This document shows, piece after piece, positions 23,456-32,404 of a stretch of DNA of 64,000 bases. How positions within the stretch are numbered: the stretch's first letter is position 1; each line of letters starts with the position of its first letter. The DNA comes from JADGGM01 sp036376535 (GTDB lineage: Bacteria > Gemmatimonadota > Gemmatimonadetes > Gemmatimonadales > Gemmatimonadaceae), in contig DASVAC010000152.1 in assembly GCA_036376535.1 (NCBI GenBank), positions 57,613 through 121,612 on the forward strand. Direction: 5' to 3'. Both the position numbers and the translations under genes were made by a program. Below the pieces are notes generated by a model. It was not told the DNA's origin. It saw nothing but the letters and a program-made list of their open reading frames with translations, and did no database searches.

Positions 23456-26326
23456 TCAGAACGCCAACTTGGTCCCCAGGAAGAACGTCTGGCCGTAGTA
23501 CTCCCGCTGGAAGTTGAACGCGTGGCTCGGCGTTCCCTGGAAGAACCCGAATACGGCGTTGTTGATGTTCAGCACCTGAAATTGCAGCTGCACCTGCTCC
23601 GTGATGTTGTACATGATCGAACCGTCGATCTGCGAGTGCGCGTAGAAATAGTTGTCGCCGTTCGCCGTGGGCGTTCCGTCGCCGTACGAGTCGATCATCG
23701 CGCCGTTGTACGTCCACCCGATACGGGCCGAGACCGGCGACCTGTCGTAGGTGAGGTAGACGTTGGCGAGGTTAGGCGATTGCCGAAGAAGCGGCGCGTG
23801 ACGTCCGGTCGTCGGGTCGACCAGGACGCGCGAGTCGATGTGTGTGTAATTGGCGTCGAATCCCATGCCTGCGAGCCAGCCCGGCAGGAATGACAATCGC
23901 TGCGCCCATTCGAGTTCCTGTCCGAACATCCAGCCGTCCCCGCCATTCTGCGGCTGGAGGCCCATGTACCCGTTGAACGGGCCGGGACCTGTATACGTGA
24001 AGGTTCGCGTCAGGATGACATCGCTCAGGTTCTTGTAGAAGACGCCGCCCGACACGATGCCCGTGGCGGACAGATAGTGCTCGAACAACAAGTCGTAGTT
24101 CCACGCGTGCTGCGCGCGCAGACTTGGATTGCCCGACGTGAACCCGCTGAGCGACGGGTCGTGCGCATAGAGCGGGTTGATGGTGCCGGACAAGTTAGGC
24201 GCGAGGTCCGGATAGTTGGGCCGCGCGATTCCCCGCGTGAAGGCGAGGCGGATGTTGGTCGCCGTGTCCAGCGCATATCGCAGTTGCACACTCGGGAACA
24301 GATCCGTGTAGTCTTTAGTCCCGGTGATCAGCTGCAGCTCCTCCGAACCAGTCGGATTGCCGCTCGAGTCGACCGCCTGCGACACCGAGTGGCCGAGGTA
24401 TGCCGCGTGCGTCTGCTCGATGCGGAGGCCCAGGTTCACGCGCAGCGGACCGAAGTCCGTCGTGTTCATCACGTACGCGGCGTAGATCTTTTCCGACCCG
24501 CTGAAGCTGCCGAGCGAATCAACGGCTAACGGATCGGTGGTGTTCCGGAACAGCGCGCCGTTCGCGTTCTCGAAAGCATTTACCGCCGAGTTGTTGTCGA
24601 CGGGACCGACGGAATAGCCGCGCTGCAAATAGCTGTAGAAATTTGGATCGCTGAAGCTGCTCTGGAACTGCGACATCATGAGCGGCGTGCCGCCGTCGAA
24701 CTCGAACGACTGCTCTTGATCCGTGAATACCTTCTTTTCGTCGCGATAGTGGAGGCCGAACTTGAGCTGCGACGGATCGTCGGCGAGCACCCAGTGCAGT
24801 AGAAAGTTCAGGCCGCCGCCGATATCGCGACCGGTGGTGAGGTGATCGCTCGTGCTGTACCTGGAGAGCATGTAGTTGTTCGGATTCACCGCGGCCGACG
24901 AGTCACCGGCGCTCTCGTAGTGGTACACAGGGTACGTCGAATTCGAGGTGTTGTACGACAGGTCGGCGAGTTGCGGGCCAATGTAGTCGAACGTCGACGA
25001 TCGATAGTTCTGATCCTGCTGCCGCGTGCCGGCCCAGTTCAGCGTGTAGTCGATGGTCCAGCGCCCCACGTCGTGCTTGCCGCCTGCCGTTAGGCCCCAC
25101 ATCTGTTCGGACGGGGTGCGGAATTGCGATTCCCGCTGCAGCGCCGGATTCACGAGCGCGCCGGCAACGGGACTGTTCGGCGCCGCGCTGTCGCCCGAGA
25201 CGTCGAACACGTAGCGTGTGCCGTAGTTGTGGAACAGACTCCAGAGTCCTTTCAGGTAGACCTGGTTCTGGCTGTCGAAGCGATAATCGACGTCGCCGCC
25301 GATGCCGTAGCGGGACCGGTCGTACCGGTAGTCGCGCTGGCTCCAGTCGTTAGGCGCGGAGACCGAGCCGTTGTACACGCCCCAGCTCGGCTCGACGTCT
25401 TCGATGGCCCGGTTGTTCTTGTCGGCCGACCCGCCGATGAGCAATCCGAGCTTGCCGTCGTCCCCGAAGCGGCCGCCGTACGTGAGACCCCCCTGGTACG
25501 TGTTGCGACCGGCCATGTTGATCTGCCCGTACTGGCCAGCCACGTAGCCGCGCGGCGCGCCCTCCGGTGTTTTCGTGACGAGATTCACCGAGCCGCCGAT
25601 CGCATCGGCGTCCATGTCGGCGGTGAGCGTCTTGCTCACCTCGATGGCGCCGAGCAGATCGGACGGCACGTCGTCCAGCTTCGGGATGCGGTCGGCTTCG
25701 GTGCCGGGAACGTGCGAGCCGTCGATGGTCACGTTGGACAAGCGCGGCTCGGTGCCGCGCACCTGCACGAACTTCCCTTCCCCTTCGTCGCGCTCCAGCG
25801 AGACGCCGGGAATGCGCCCGGCGGCTTCGGCGGCGTTGAAGTTAGGCAGAGATCGGATCTCGTCGCCGGAGAGGACGGACAGGATGTTGTCGGCGTCGCG
25901 TTGTTTGGCGAGCGCGGCGGCTTTCGTTTCACTCAGCCGCGGAGACGCCAGGATGAGCATCTGCGCCAGCGCGTACGCGCCGAGGCTGCGCATGCGCACG
26001 GTGTGCGTCGTCGTGCGATTCGACGCGACGTCGACGGCGGCGGAGTCGGGGGCGAACCCGACGTAGGTGATGATCACTGTCGGCCGCCCAGCGGGCACCG
26101 CCTCGAGGTGATAGCGGCCGTCGGCCGTGGAGCGCGCGCCTAACCGCGTGCCGGACACCTGCACCGTCGCTCCCGCGAGCGGCGTGCCGGTGGAGTCGGT
26201 GACATACCCGACCACCCGGCCCGTTCCGTTAGGCGGGCTCGGTGCGCCCGCCTGTGCCGCGGCGCCGACGGCTGCGAGCGCGGCTCCGCCCGCGATCAGC
26301 GCCACCGTCCGAACGAGAGAGTGCAT
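23456..26326 (-). CDS. TonB-dependent receptor with N-terminal carboxypeptidase-like domain
   Basis: 956 residues from the ATG at 26326 (AGGAACT upstream). Signal peptide, then a CarboxypepD_reg-like domain (GRVVGYVTDSTGTPLAGATVQVSG), then the plug (NILSVLSGDEIRSLPNFNAAEAAGRIPGV split by VRGTEPRLSNVTIDG), then the barrel ending in TKLAF with the terminal Phe needed for BAM insertion. The plug wording (LPNFNAAEAAGRIPGV) is that of large polymer- or oligosaccharide-type receptors seen in Caulobacter-like and Bacteroidota proteins. It is divergent from the PafA-like phosphatase gene 245 bp away. Ligand unknown. Confidence 0.92.
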   Translation of the reverse strand: MHSLVRTVALIAGGAALAAVGAAAQAGAPSPPNGTGRVVGYVTDSTGTPLAGATVQVSGTRLGARSTADGRYHLEAVPAGRPTVIITYVGFAPDSAAVDVASNRTTTHTVRMRSLGAYALAQMLILASPRLSETKAAALAKQRDADNILSVLSGDEIRSLPNFNAAEAAGRIPGVSLERDEGEGKFVQVRGTEPRLSNVTIDGSHVPGTEADRIPKLDDVPSDLLGAIEVSKTLTADMDADAIGGSVNLVTKTPEGAPRGYVAGQYGQINMAGRNTYQGGLTYGGRFGDDGKLGLLIGGSADKNNRAIEDVEPSWGVYNGSVSAPNDWSQRDYRYDRSRYGIGGDVDYRFDSQNQVYLKGLWSLFHNYGTRYVFDVSGDSAAPNSPVAGALVNPALQRESQFRTPSEQMWGLTAGGKHDVGRWTIDYTLNWAGTRQQDQNYRSSTFDYIGPQLADLSYNTSNSTYPVYHYESAGDSSAAVNPNNYMLSRYSTSDHLTTGRDIGGGLNFLLHWVLADDPSQLKFGLHYRDEKKVFTDQEQSFEFDGGTPLMMSQFQSSFSDPNFYSYLQRGYSVGPVDNNSAVNAFENANGALFRNTTDPLAVDSLGSFSGSEKIYAAYVMNTTDFGPLRVNLGLRIEQTHAAYLGHSVSQAVDSSGNPTGSEELQLITGTKDYTDLFPSVQLRYALDTATNIRLAFTRGIARPNYPDLAPNLSGTINPLYAHDPSLSGFTSGNPSLRAQHAWNYDLLFEHYLSATGIVSGGVFYKNLSDVILTRTFTYTGPGPFNGYMGLQPQNGGDGWMFGQELEWAQRLSFLPGWLAGMGFDANYTHIDSRVLVDPTTGRHAPLLRQSPNLANVYLTYDRSPVSARIGWTYNGAMIDSYGDGTPTANGDNYFYAHSQIDGSIMYNITEQVQLQFQVLNINNAVFGFFQGTPSHAFNFQREYYGQTFFLGTKLAF

Positions 26327-26571
26327 AGTTCCTCCGGTCAACCGTGGATGCCTGCTGCGTGAGCAGTGCACCATAGGGCTCGCGATGGCGACGGTGGGTC
26401 TCGGATGTGTTGCGATACGTTGGCGGCGAGATCACAAGTGCTTCACGCCGTACACGGCCGTACGCCGCAACAAAACCGTCACGGTGGATCGGCGGCCGTG
26501 GCGGATGCGCGGGAGCGGGCGAGATTATGGCAGACTCAGAATTTCGCGACCGCACCATCCGGGATTGCACC

Positions 26572-28191
26572 ATGCGCGCACATCACATCGCCGCCATCGC
26601 GCTCGCCCTGTCCGCGTCACCGCTTGCGACGCAGCATGCGACGCCCGCCCAACGACACCCGTCGCTCGTGGTGCTCATCGCGATCGATCAGATGCGCGCC
26701 GACTATCTCGACCGTTTCGGTGCGCAATTCACCGGCGGATTGGCGCGCCTCAGGCGCGACGGCGCCGTGTTCATGGGCGGACTCCAAGACCATGCAACCA
26801 CCGAGACGGCGCCGGGTCACTCGACCATGCTCTCGGGCCGCGAGCCCGAGCATACCGGCATCGTGCTCAACGACCTCGGCGTTCCCGATCCGTCGGTCTC
26901 GATCATCGGCGCGCCGCGCGCGATGGGCGCATCGCCCGCGCGCTTTCGCGGCACGACGCTCGCCGACTGGTTGATCGCGCGCGACAGCGGGACGCGCATC
27001 TTGTCGGTGTCGCGCAAGGATCGGGGCGCGATCCTCCCCGTGGGACGCGCGCGCGGCAACGTGTACTGGTTCGTAGGTGGCAAGTTCACGACGAGCACGT
27101 ATTACGCGGATTCGCTGCCGTCTTGGGTACGCGCCTACGACGCGCGTCCCGGCATCCCTGCTCTGGCGGGGACATCGTGGACGCTGCTACGTCCGGCCGC
27201 CGACTATCCCGAGCCGGACAGCGAGCCATGGGAGCACGACGGCGCCGACATCGCCTTCCCGCACCGCCTGCCGTCCACCGCGGATTCGATTGCCTCGCGC
27301 ATTACGAGCTATCCCTGGATGGACTCGGTCACGCTCGACTTCGCGCTCGAGGGCGCGCGGCAGATGCAGTTAGGCGAGCGCGCCTCGACCGACCTGCTCG
27401 TGATCTCGCTGTCGACGACCGACGCCGTGGGCCACGCGTATGGGCCCGATTCGCGCGAGATTCACGACCAGCTGCTGCGCGTCGACCAGTGGTTAGGCTG
27501 GTTCTTCGATTCGCTCGCCACGCAGGTGCCGCGCGATCGCATGGTCGTCGCGCTCACCGGCGATCACGGCGTGACATCGATTCCCGAGTACACGGTCGCC
27601 GTGCGGCATCGGCCTGCGGGGCGCGTCTCGCTCGAGGATGTCGCGCGACGTCTCGACGATGCGCTCACGGCGCGGTATCACGTGCCGTTCGGCGTACGAT
27701 TCTCGGGCGGGGTGGTGCTCGCCGACGTGCCGGCGCTGCGCGCGCGCGGCGTCAAGGTGGACAGCCTCTCCGAAGCCGTCGCGAGTGAGGTGCGCCGGCG
27801 AACGGGCATCGCGCACGCGTATACCCCGCGCTCGCTGCGCGCCGCACCCGCGTCCGACGCCGCCGCCGTGCGGTGGCGCCGCACACTGCCGGCCGATTTC
27901 CCGTGGCTCGTGTGCGCGGCGGTATCGCCCAATTGGGTGTGGTCTAACGGAAAGTCGTTGGGCGCCGATCACGGCCAGATGAACGCGAAGGATCTCAACG
28001 TCCCGATCGTGTTCATGGGCCCGGGCATCGCGGCCCGGCGCGTCGATCGCGCGGTGCGCACGGTGGACATCGCGCCGACGCTCGCGGAATACCTTGGGCT
28101 GCGGCCGAGCGAACCGTTGGACGGGACCGTGCTGCGCGAAGTGATCGGCGTCGCACCGGGCGCAGCGACGGTGGGCGCCGCGCCGCGCTGA
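26572..28191 (+). CDS. PafA-like alkaline phosphatase
   Basis: 539 residues from the ATG at 26572; an upstream ATG at 26527 is possible. A short signal peptide precedes the alkaline-phosphatase-superfamily core: IDQMRADYLDRF (metal Asp), TTETAPGHSTMLSG with the nucleophilic Thr, TTDAVGHAYGPDSREIHD (metal Asp and His), TGDHGV (Asp-His) and GADHGQMN (last His). These match the two-zinc site of PafA-type Ca2+-independent phosphatases. It should act in the periplasm as a phosphomonoesterase. It is divergent from a TonB receptor; a shared role in phosphate or sugar-phosphate use is inference. Confidence 0.9.
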   Translation: MRAHHIAAIALALSASPLATQHATPAQRHPSLVVLIAIDQMRADYLDRFGAQFTGGLARLRRDGAVFMGGLQDHATTETAPGHSTMLSGREPEHTGIVLNDLGVPDPSVSIIGAPRAMGASPARFRGTTLADWLIARDSGTRILSVSRKDRGAILPVGRARGNVYWFVGGKFTTSTYYADSLPSWVRAYDARPGIPALAGTSWTLLRPAADYPEPDSEPWEHDGADIAFPHRLPSTADSIASRITSYPWMDSVTLDFALEGARQMQLGERASTDLLVISLSTTDAVGHAYGPDSREIHDQLLRVDQWLGWFFDSLATQVPRDRMVVALTGDHGVTSIPEYTVAVRHRPAGRVSLEDVARRLDDALTARYHVPFGVRFSGGVVLADVPALRARGVKVDSLSEAVASEVRRRTGIAHAYTPRSLRAAPASDAAAVRWRRTLPADFPWLVCAAVSPNWVWSNGKSLGADHGQMNAKDLNVPIVFMGPGIAARRVDRAVRTVDIAPTLAEYLGLRPSEPLDGTVLREVIGVAPGAATVGAAPR

Positions 28192-28319
28192 GATCGGCAC
28201 GCCCGCCCGGCGTGTAATCGCGCTGACAGGTCGGTTTTCTACTATTCCTCACGCGATCGCGCACGCGGTTGGACGCGCGACCGGGGCACCGACCTCTCAC
28301 GCACGAGGGCTTCGTCCAT

Positions 28320-29351
28320 ATGACACTCCACCGATTCGCGCTGGCCGCGGCAACGATCGCGACGCTGGCGGCGGTCCCGGCTCGGGGATCCGCCCCCAGC
28401 TACCACATCATCAAGAGCTATACGTTAGGCGGCGACGGCGGCTGGGACTATCTCGCCTACGACACGGTCGGGCACCGGCTCTTCATCTCGCGACAGAACC
28501 GCGTGATGGTCGTGAATCCGGACAACGGCCGGCAGATCGGCGAGATTCCCGGCTTCAACCGCTCGCACGGCATCGCGTTCGACTACAAAACGGGGCACGG
28601 CTTCGCCACATCCGGCGGCGACAGTTCGGTGATCATGTTCGACCTCAAGTCGCTGCGCGTGTTAGGCAGAACCACGGCCGCGCCCGACGCCGACGCCATT
28701 CTGTTCGACCCGGCCACGGGCCGCATCTTCACGTTCAACGGCGACTCGAAGTCGTCGTCGGTGATCGATGGCGAGTCCGGCAAGAAAATCGGCACCATAG
28801 ACCTGGGCGCCGGTCCGGAGTTCGGCGTGTCCGATGGCGAAGGAAAGGTCTTCGTGAATCTCGAAGAAGACGGGATGGTCGCCGAGATCGATGCGAAGAC
28901 GATGCAGGTGACGCGCAAGTGGCCGCTGGGTTCGTGCAAGGGCGCCACGGGCCTGGCGATCGATCGCACCCATCACATCCTGTTCAGCGGATGCCGCACG
29001 AAAGTGATGGCGATCTCGAACGCGACCGACGGGAAGCTCATCACCGAGCTCCCGATCGGCGCCGGCGTCGATGCCACTCGCTTCGATGGCCGCACGGGCA
29101 ACGCGTTCGCATCCACCGGCGACGGAAACATCACCGTGATTCACGAAGACGCGCCGGACAAATTCAGCGTGGTCGAGACGGTGAAAACGATGCAGGGCGC
29201 GCGGACGATGGAGATCAACGAGCACACGCACAATCTGTTCACGGTGTCGGCCAAGTTCGGTCCGGCGCCGGCCGAGTCGACGGCGCAGAACCCGCGCCGC
29301 CGTCCGCCCATGCTGCCGGGCACCTTCACGCTGCTCGTGCTCGGTACCTGA
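28320..29351 (+). CDS. exported YncE-like beta-propeller protein
   Basis: 343 residues from the ATG at 28320. Signal peptide (MTLHRFALAAATIATLAAV) then repeated blades of the kind found in YncE/surface-antigen-like seven-bladed propellers: WDYLAYDTVGHRLFISRQN, KTGHGFATSGGDSSVIMFD, DADAILFDPATGRIFTFN, KGATGLAIDRTHHILFSGC. Such proteins bind ligands or partners in the periplasm rather than catalyse. The 3' end faces the NiCoT gene; a strong bidirectional hairpin separates them. Confidence 0.85.
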   Translation: MTLHRFALAAATIATLAAVPARGSAPSYHIIKSYTLGGDGGWDYLAYDTVGHRLFISRQNRVMVVNPDNGRQIGEIPGFNRSHGIAFDYKTGHGFATSGGDSSVIMFDLKSLRVLGRTTAAPDADAILFDPATGRIFTFNGDSKSSSVIDGESGKKIGTIDLGAGPEFGVSDGEGKVFVNLEEDGMVAEIDAKTMQVTRKWPLGSCKGATGLAIDRTHHILFSGCRTKVMAISNATDGKLITELPIGAGVDATRFDGRTGNAFASTGDGNITVIHEDAPDKFSVVETVKTMQGARTMEINEHTHNLFTVSAKFGPAPAESTAQNPRRRPPMLPGTFTLLVLGT

Positions 29352-29370
29352 CCTACCCTATTTCGCCTAA

Positions 29371-29399
29371 CGAGCCGAGTGGGTTAGGCACTCGGCTCG
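29371..29399. terminator. bidirectional hairpin terminator built on a GTTAGGC pair
   Basis: A perfect 11-bp stem, CGAGCCGAGTG with CACTCGGCTCG, encloses a 7-nt loop, between the convergent propeller and NiCoT genes. The loop holds GTTAGG of one GTTAGGC copy and an inverted copy (GCCTAAC) lies just upstream at 29364. On the minus strand the TAA stop of the NiCoT gene falls in the loop. No T-tract is obvious. Confidence 0.65.
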
Positions 29400-30439
29400 A
29401 GCTCATCGTAGCGCTTGAGGCGGTAGATCAGCACCGACCCGGCCCAACTGACCACGAAGACCAGCACGATCAGAAGCCCGAGCATCCCGAAGTTGTCGTT
29501 GAGCGCTCCGACGGCGCGCCAGAACGCGCCGTCGAGCGCGAGGCGGCGGCCCACCAGGCCGAGCGTTTCGATCCCGCCGACCAACAGCGCCACCACCACC
29601 GACACGAACGTGATCGTGAGATTGTAGTAGAGCTTGCGGATCGGCTTCGCGAACGCCCACCCGTACGCGCCGGTCATGAGGATGCTGTCGGTCGTGTCCA
29701 CCAGGCTCATGCCCGCGGTGAAGAGCGTCGGAAACACGAGGATCGACCAGATCGGCATCCCCTTCGCCGCCTCGGCCGCCGCGATGCCTAACAGACCGAT
29801 CTCGGTCGCGGTGTCGAACCCCAGTCCGAACAGCAGGCCGAGCGGATACATGTGCCAACTGCGGCGCACCATCGCGAACAGCGGGCGCAGGATGCGCGCG
29901 ATGAGTCCGCGACCCGCGAGCAGCGCGTTCAAATCTTCCTCGACGACCGCGCTGCCCGACCGCGCGCGATGAAACGCGCGCCACACCGCGGCGAGGATGA
30001 ACAAGTTCATCACCGCGATGGCGAGCAGGAACAGCGCGGAGACGAGCGTGCCGATGATGCTGCCCGTCGCGTGCAGCGTCGACATGCGCGTCTCCAGTGC
30101 CATGGCGGTGACGGCGATGGCAACCGACGCCAGCACGACGACGGTCGAATGTCCTAACGAAAAGAAAAATCCGACCGTCAGCGGCTTCTTGCCATCGTGC
30201 ATCAGCTTCCGCGTGACGTTGTCGATGGCCGCGATGTGATCGGCGTCGATCGCGTGGCGAAGCCCGAAGCCGTACGCGAGGAGCGCGGTGCCGAGGAGCA
30301 GCGGGTACGCGTGAAACGCGGTGAACGCCCAGACCCAGGCGCCCACATTGAACATGCCCAACAGGGCATAGATGCCGATGACGCGGCCGCGCACATCGGC
30401 CGCGTCGTCGGAAAAGACGCGCTGCAGTCGGTGCGTCAC
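29384..30439 (-). CDS. NiCoT-family nickel/cobalt permease
   Basis: 351 residues, about eight membrane helices. The family signature RHAIDADHIAAIDNVTR in helix 2 (HAxDADH), FFSLGHSTVV and LGFDTATEIGLL identify HoxN/NixA-type high-affinity Ni2+/Co2+ transporters. The start is a GTG one base after the tatA stop, so translation is probably coupled to tatA. No hydrogenase or urease gene is in the window; nickel use must be elsewhere. The stop codon lies in the loop of the shared terminator. Confidence 0.93.
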   Translation of the reverse strand: MTHRLQRVFSDDAADVRGRVIGIYALLGMFNVGAWVWAFTAFHAYPLLLGTALLAYGFGLRHAIDADHIAAIDNVTRKLMHDGKKPLTVGFFFSLGHSTVVVLASVAIAVTAMALETRMSTLHATGSIIGTLVSALFLLAIAVMNLFILAAVWRAFHRARSGSAVVEEDLNALLAGRGLIARILRPLFAMVRRSWHMYPLGLLFGLGFDTATEIGLLGIAAAEAAKGMPIWSILVFPTLFTAGMSLVDTTDSILMTGAYGWAFAKPIRKLYYNLTITFVSVVVALLVGGIETLGLVGRRLALDGAFWRAVGALNDNFGMLGLLIVLVFVVSWAGSVLIYRLKRYDELEPSA

Positions 30440-30440
30440 C

Positions 30441-30683
30441 CTACATCAAGCGCTTGACCTCGCGCCGCTCGGCGCTGCGCTCCGCGGGCGGCGCGGGTTC
30501 GCTGCCGCTCTGGACGCTCTCGTCCGCGTGTCCCTGTTGGAGCTCGTTGATGCTCTTCTTGAACTCGCGAATGCCCTTCCCCATCGAACCTGCGATCTCC
30601 GGGATCCGTTTGGCACCGAAGACGAGAAGAACGATGACGAAGACGAGCAGCAGTTTTTCGATGCCAAATCCGCCGAACCCCAT
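30441..30683 (-). CDS. tatA: twin-arginine translocase subunit TatA/E
   Basis: 80 residues: short periplasmic N-terminus, one membrane helix (KLLLVFVIVLLVFGAKRIPEI) with the FGAKRIPE motif at the helix end, an amphipathic helix (GKGIREFKKSINEL) and an acidic/Pro-rich tail. Strong ribosome-binding site GGAGGGAG. TatA forms the pore for folded Tat substrates; several Tat-signal proteins are encoded in this window. It is directly upstream of the NiCoT gene; tatC is not in the window. Confidence 0.93.
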   Translation of the reverse strand: MGFGGFGIEKLLLVFVIVLLVFGAKRIPEIAGSMGKGIREFKKSINELQQGHADESVQSGSEPAPPAERSAERREVKRLM

Positions 30684-30734
30684 ACTCCCTCCAAGCCTGT
30701 GGGAAGCCGATCGGACATGCTCAATCTAATGGAC

Positions 30735-31146
30735 TAAGGCGGACAAGGCCGGACAAGAGAGGAAGTCTTGTTGTTTTGAAGAGCGGATTCAATCGGTGCG
30801 TGCAACGGTTGCTATCGACTGACCTGACGACGAGGCTCCATCTCCCGCGGGCAACTTCCCGTGGTCCGTCATTCGTAGTTCGTTTCGTGCTTTCCTACCC
30901 GTGGTCCGTCGTTCGGTGCGCGTCACCCGGCGACGGCCGTGGCCGGCTTCTCAGTCGCATCATGGTGTGCGACGCACTGACCACGAACAACGACGGACGG
31001 ACGACGGGTAGGGAAAACACGACACGAACTACGAATGACGGACCACGGGGAGGCCGCGCCCGTTGCATTGACCGGTTGAACCGGCAAGCCGGCGTCGCGA
31101 ACAGGTCCGGGTGTGTCCGGCTCTGTCCGGTTGTGTCCGCCTTTGA
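30735..31146. repeat. nested palindromic element, CGGACA family copy 2
   Basis: The outer ends (GGCGGACAAGGCCGGACAAG at the left, TGTCCGG...TGTCCGCC at the right) are inverted copies. Inside, a second inverted pair lies at 30858-30900 and 31006-31049, about 44 bp each with few differences (left arm begins CCCGTGGTCCGTCATTCG). The left end also repeats the GTCTTGTTGTTTTGAA-like string of copy 1. The element fills most of the 539-bp gap between the divergent tatA and cupin genes; no real gene is seen in it, although a plus-strand frame runs through. Confidence 0.7.
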
Positions 31147-31222
31147 CGGTCGCGCCAACCTGCGTCGGTCGCTATTTCTCCCGAGCGTACGTCACACCCT
31201 CACCCCTCGACGGAGATCTCTC

Positions 31223-31603
31223 GTGAACGACGCGAGCAAGGCCGTGTGGTACTGCTGGGACAAGATGCCCAAAGAACGTGTGTCCGATACGCTCGAGCGG
31301 CGCCTCGTCGTCGGCGAGCGGATGATGATCGCGCACGTCTACTTGAAAAAGGGCGCGATCGTCCCCAAGCACTCGCACGAGAACGAGCAGCTCACCTATA
31401 TCCTCGAAGGCGCGCTCAGGTTCTGGCTCGGCGACGATGGCGAGCGCGAGCTCGTGGTGAACGCGGGTGAGGTGCTGTACATCCCGTGCCATCTGCCGCA
31501 CAAGGCCGAAGCGTTGGACGACACGCTCGACGTGGACGTGTTCTCGCCGCCGCGCGCCGACTGGCTCGCCAAGACTGACGCGTATCTTCGCGAGAAGCGC
31601 TGA
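31223..31603 (+). CDS. small cupin-domain protein
   Basis: 126 residues from a GTG at 31223 (CGGAG upstream). A single cupin barrel: PKHSHENEQLTYILEGALRF gives the first motif (His, His, Glu) and GEVLYIPCHLPHKAEAL the second with its His. Metal-binding cupins of this size are often isomerases, dioxygenases or sugar-binding proteins; the exact function is unknown. Its stop overlaps the SDR start (TGATG), suggesting joint function in a catabolic step. Confidence 0.85.
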   Translation: MNDASKAVWYCWDKMPKERVSDTLERRLVVGERMMIAHVYLKKGAIVPKHSHENEQLTYILEGALRFWLGDDGERELVVNAGEVLYIPCHLPHKAEALDDTLDVDVFSPPRADWLAKTDAYLREKR

Positions 31604-32394
31604 TGAACCTCGGTCTCGACGGAAAAGTGGCGCTCGTCGCCGCGGCCAGCAGAGGGCTGGGACGCGCCATCGCGACGGAGCTGGCCACCGAAGGTGCCAC
31701 TGTCTCCATGTGCGCTCGCGACGGCGCCGCGCTCGAGCGCGCCCGTCAAGACATTGAAACGCACACGGGACGATCGGTGCTCGCCGTCACCGCCGACGTG
31801 TCCAAACCTGACGATGTCGCGCGATTCGTTGACGAAACACTCGCGCGATTCGGACGCGTGGACGTGTTGGTAACCAATGCGGGTGGTCCACCCGCTGGTC
31901 TCTTCGAGGCGCACGACGCAGCGGCTTGGGAGAGCGCATTCCGGTTGACGCTCGCGTCGGCCGTCGAGCTGGCCCGGCGCGTGCTTCCGGGAATGAAGGA
32001 GCGCCGTTGGGGGCGGATCGTGAACGTGACGTCGATTGCGGTGAAGCAGCCGGTGGATTATTTGATCCTGTCCAACAGCCTGCGTGCGGCGGTGACCGGA
32101 TTCGCGCGCTCGCTGGCTACGGAAGTGGCGTCGTTCGGCATCACCGTGAACAACGTGCTGCCGGGGTACACGCGGACCGAACGGATGGAGGCGCTGGCGG
32201 CGGCGCGCAGCAAGGGCGAGGGCATGAGTCGCGAGGCCGCCTTCGCGGACTGGGAGAAACAGATCCCGGCGCGCCGGTTAGGCGAGCCCAACGAGTTGGC
32301 CGCGCTCACGGCGTTCCTGGCGTCGGAGCGCGCGGCGTACATCACGGCGCAGTCGATCGCGGTGGATGGCGGGTGGATACGGGCACTTTACTAA
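31603..32394 (+). CDS. short-chain dehydrogenase/reductase, atypical active site
   Basis: 263 residues. Rossmann motif AAASRGLGRAIA, NAGGPP (instead of NNAG), serine in VTSIAVKQPVDY, and C-terminal AVDGGWIRALY. The usual YxxxK catalytic pair reads YLILS: the Lys position is Ser, followed by NSLRAAVTG. This VKQP..LSNSLR form occurs in a recognised branch of FabG-like SDRs, so the change is probably family-wide rather than damage. Whether it is catalytically active is unknown. Coupled to the upstream cupin gene. Confidence 0.85.
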   Translation: MNLGLDGKVALVAAASRGLGRAIATELATEGATVSMCARDGAALERARQDIETHTGRSVLAVTADVSKPDDVARFVDETLARFGRVDVLVTNAGGPPAGLFEAHDAAAWESAFRLTLASAVELARRVLPGMKERRWGRIVNVTSIAVKQPVDYLILSNSLRAAVTGFARSLATEVASFGITVNNVLPGYTRTERMEALAAARSKGEGMSREAAFADWEKQIPARRLGEPNELAALTAFLASERAAYITAQSIAVDGGWIRALY

Positions 32395-32404
32395 CGGAGG
32401 ACGC

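Noticed and set aside
26127..27788. 553-codon plus-strand frame over the TonB start and phosphatase
   Set aside because: Low-information Arg-rich text; the true phosphatase frame has all the metal motifs.
30776..31222. N-terminal extension of the cupin gene through the palindrome
   Set aside because: The frame is open by chance; a GTG at 31223 with a good ribosome-binding site starts the cupin domain.
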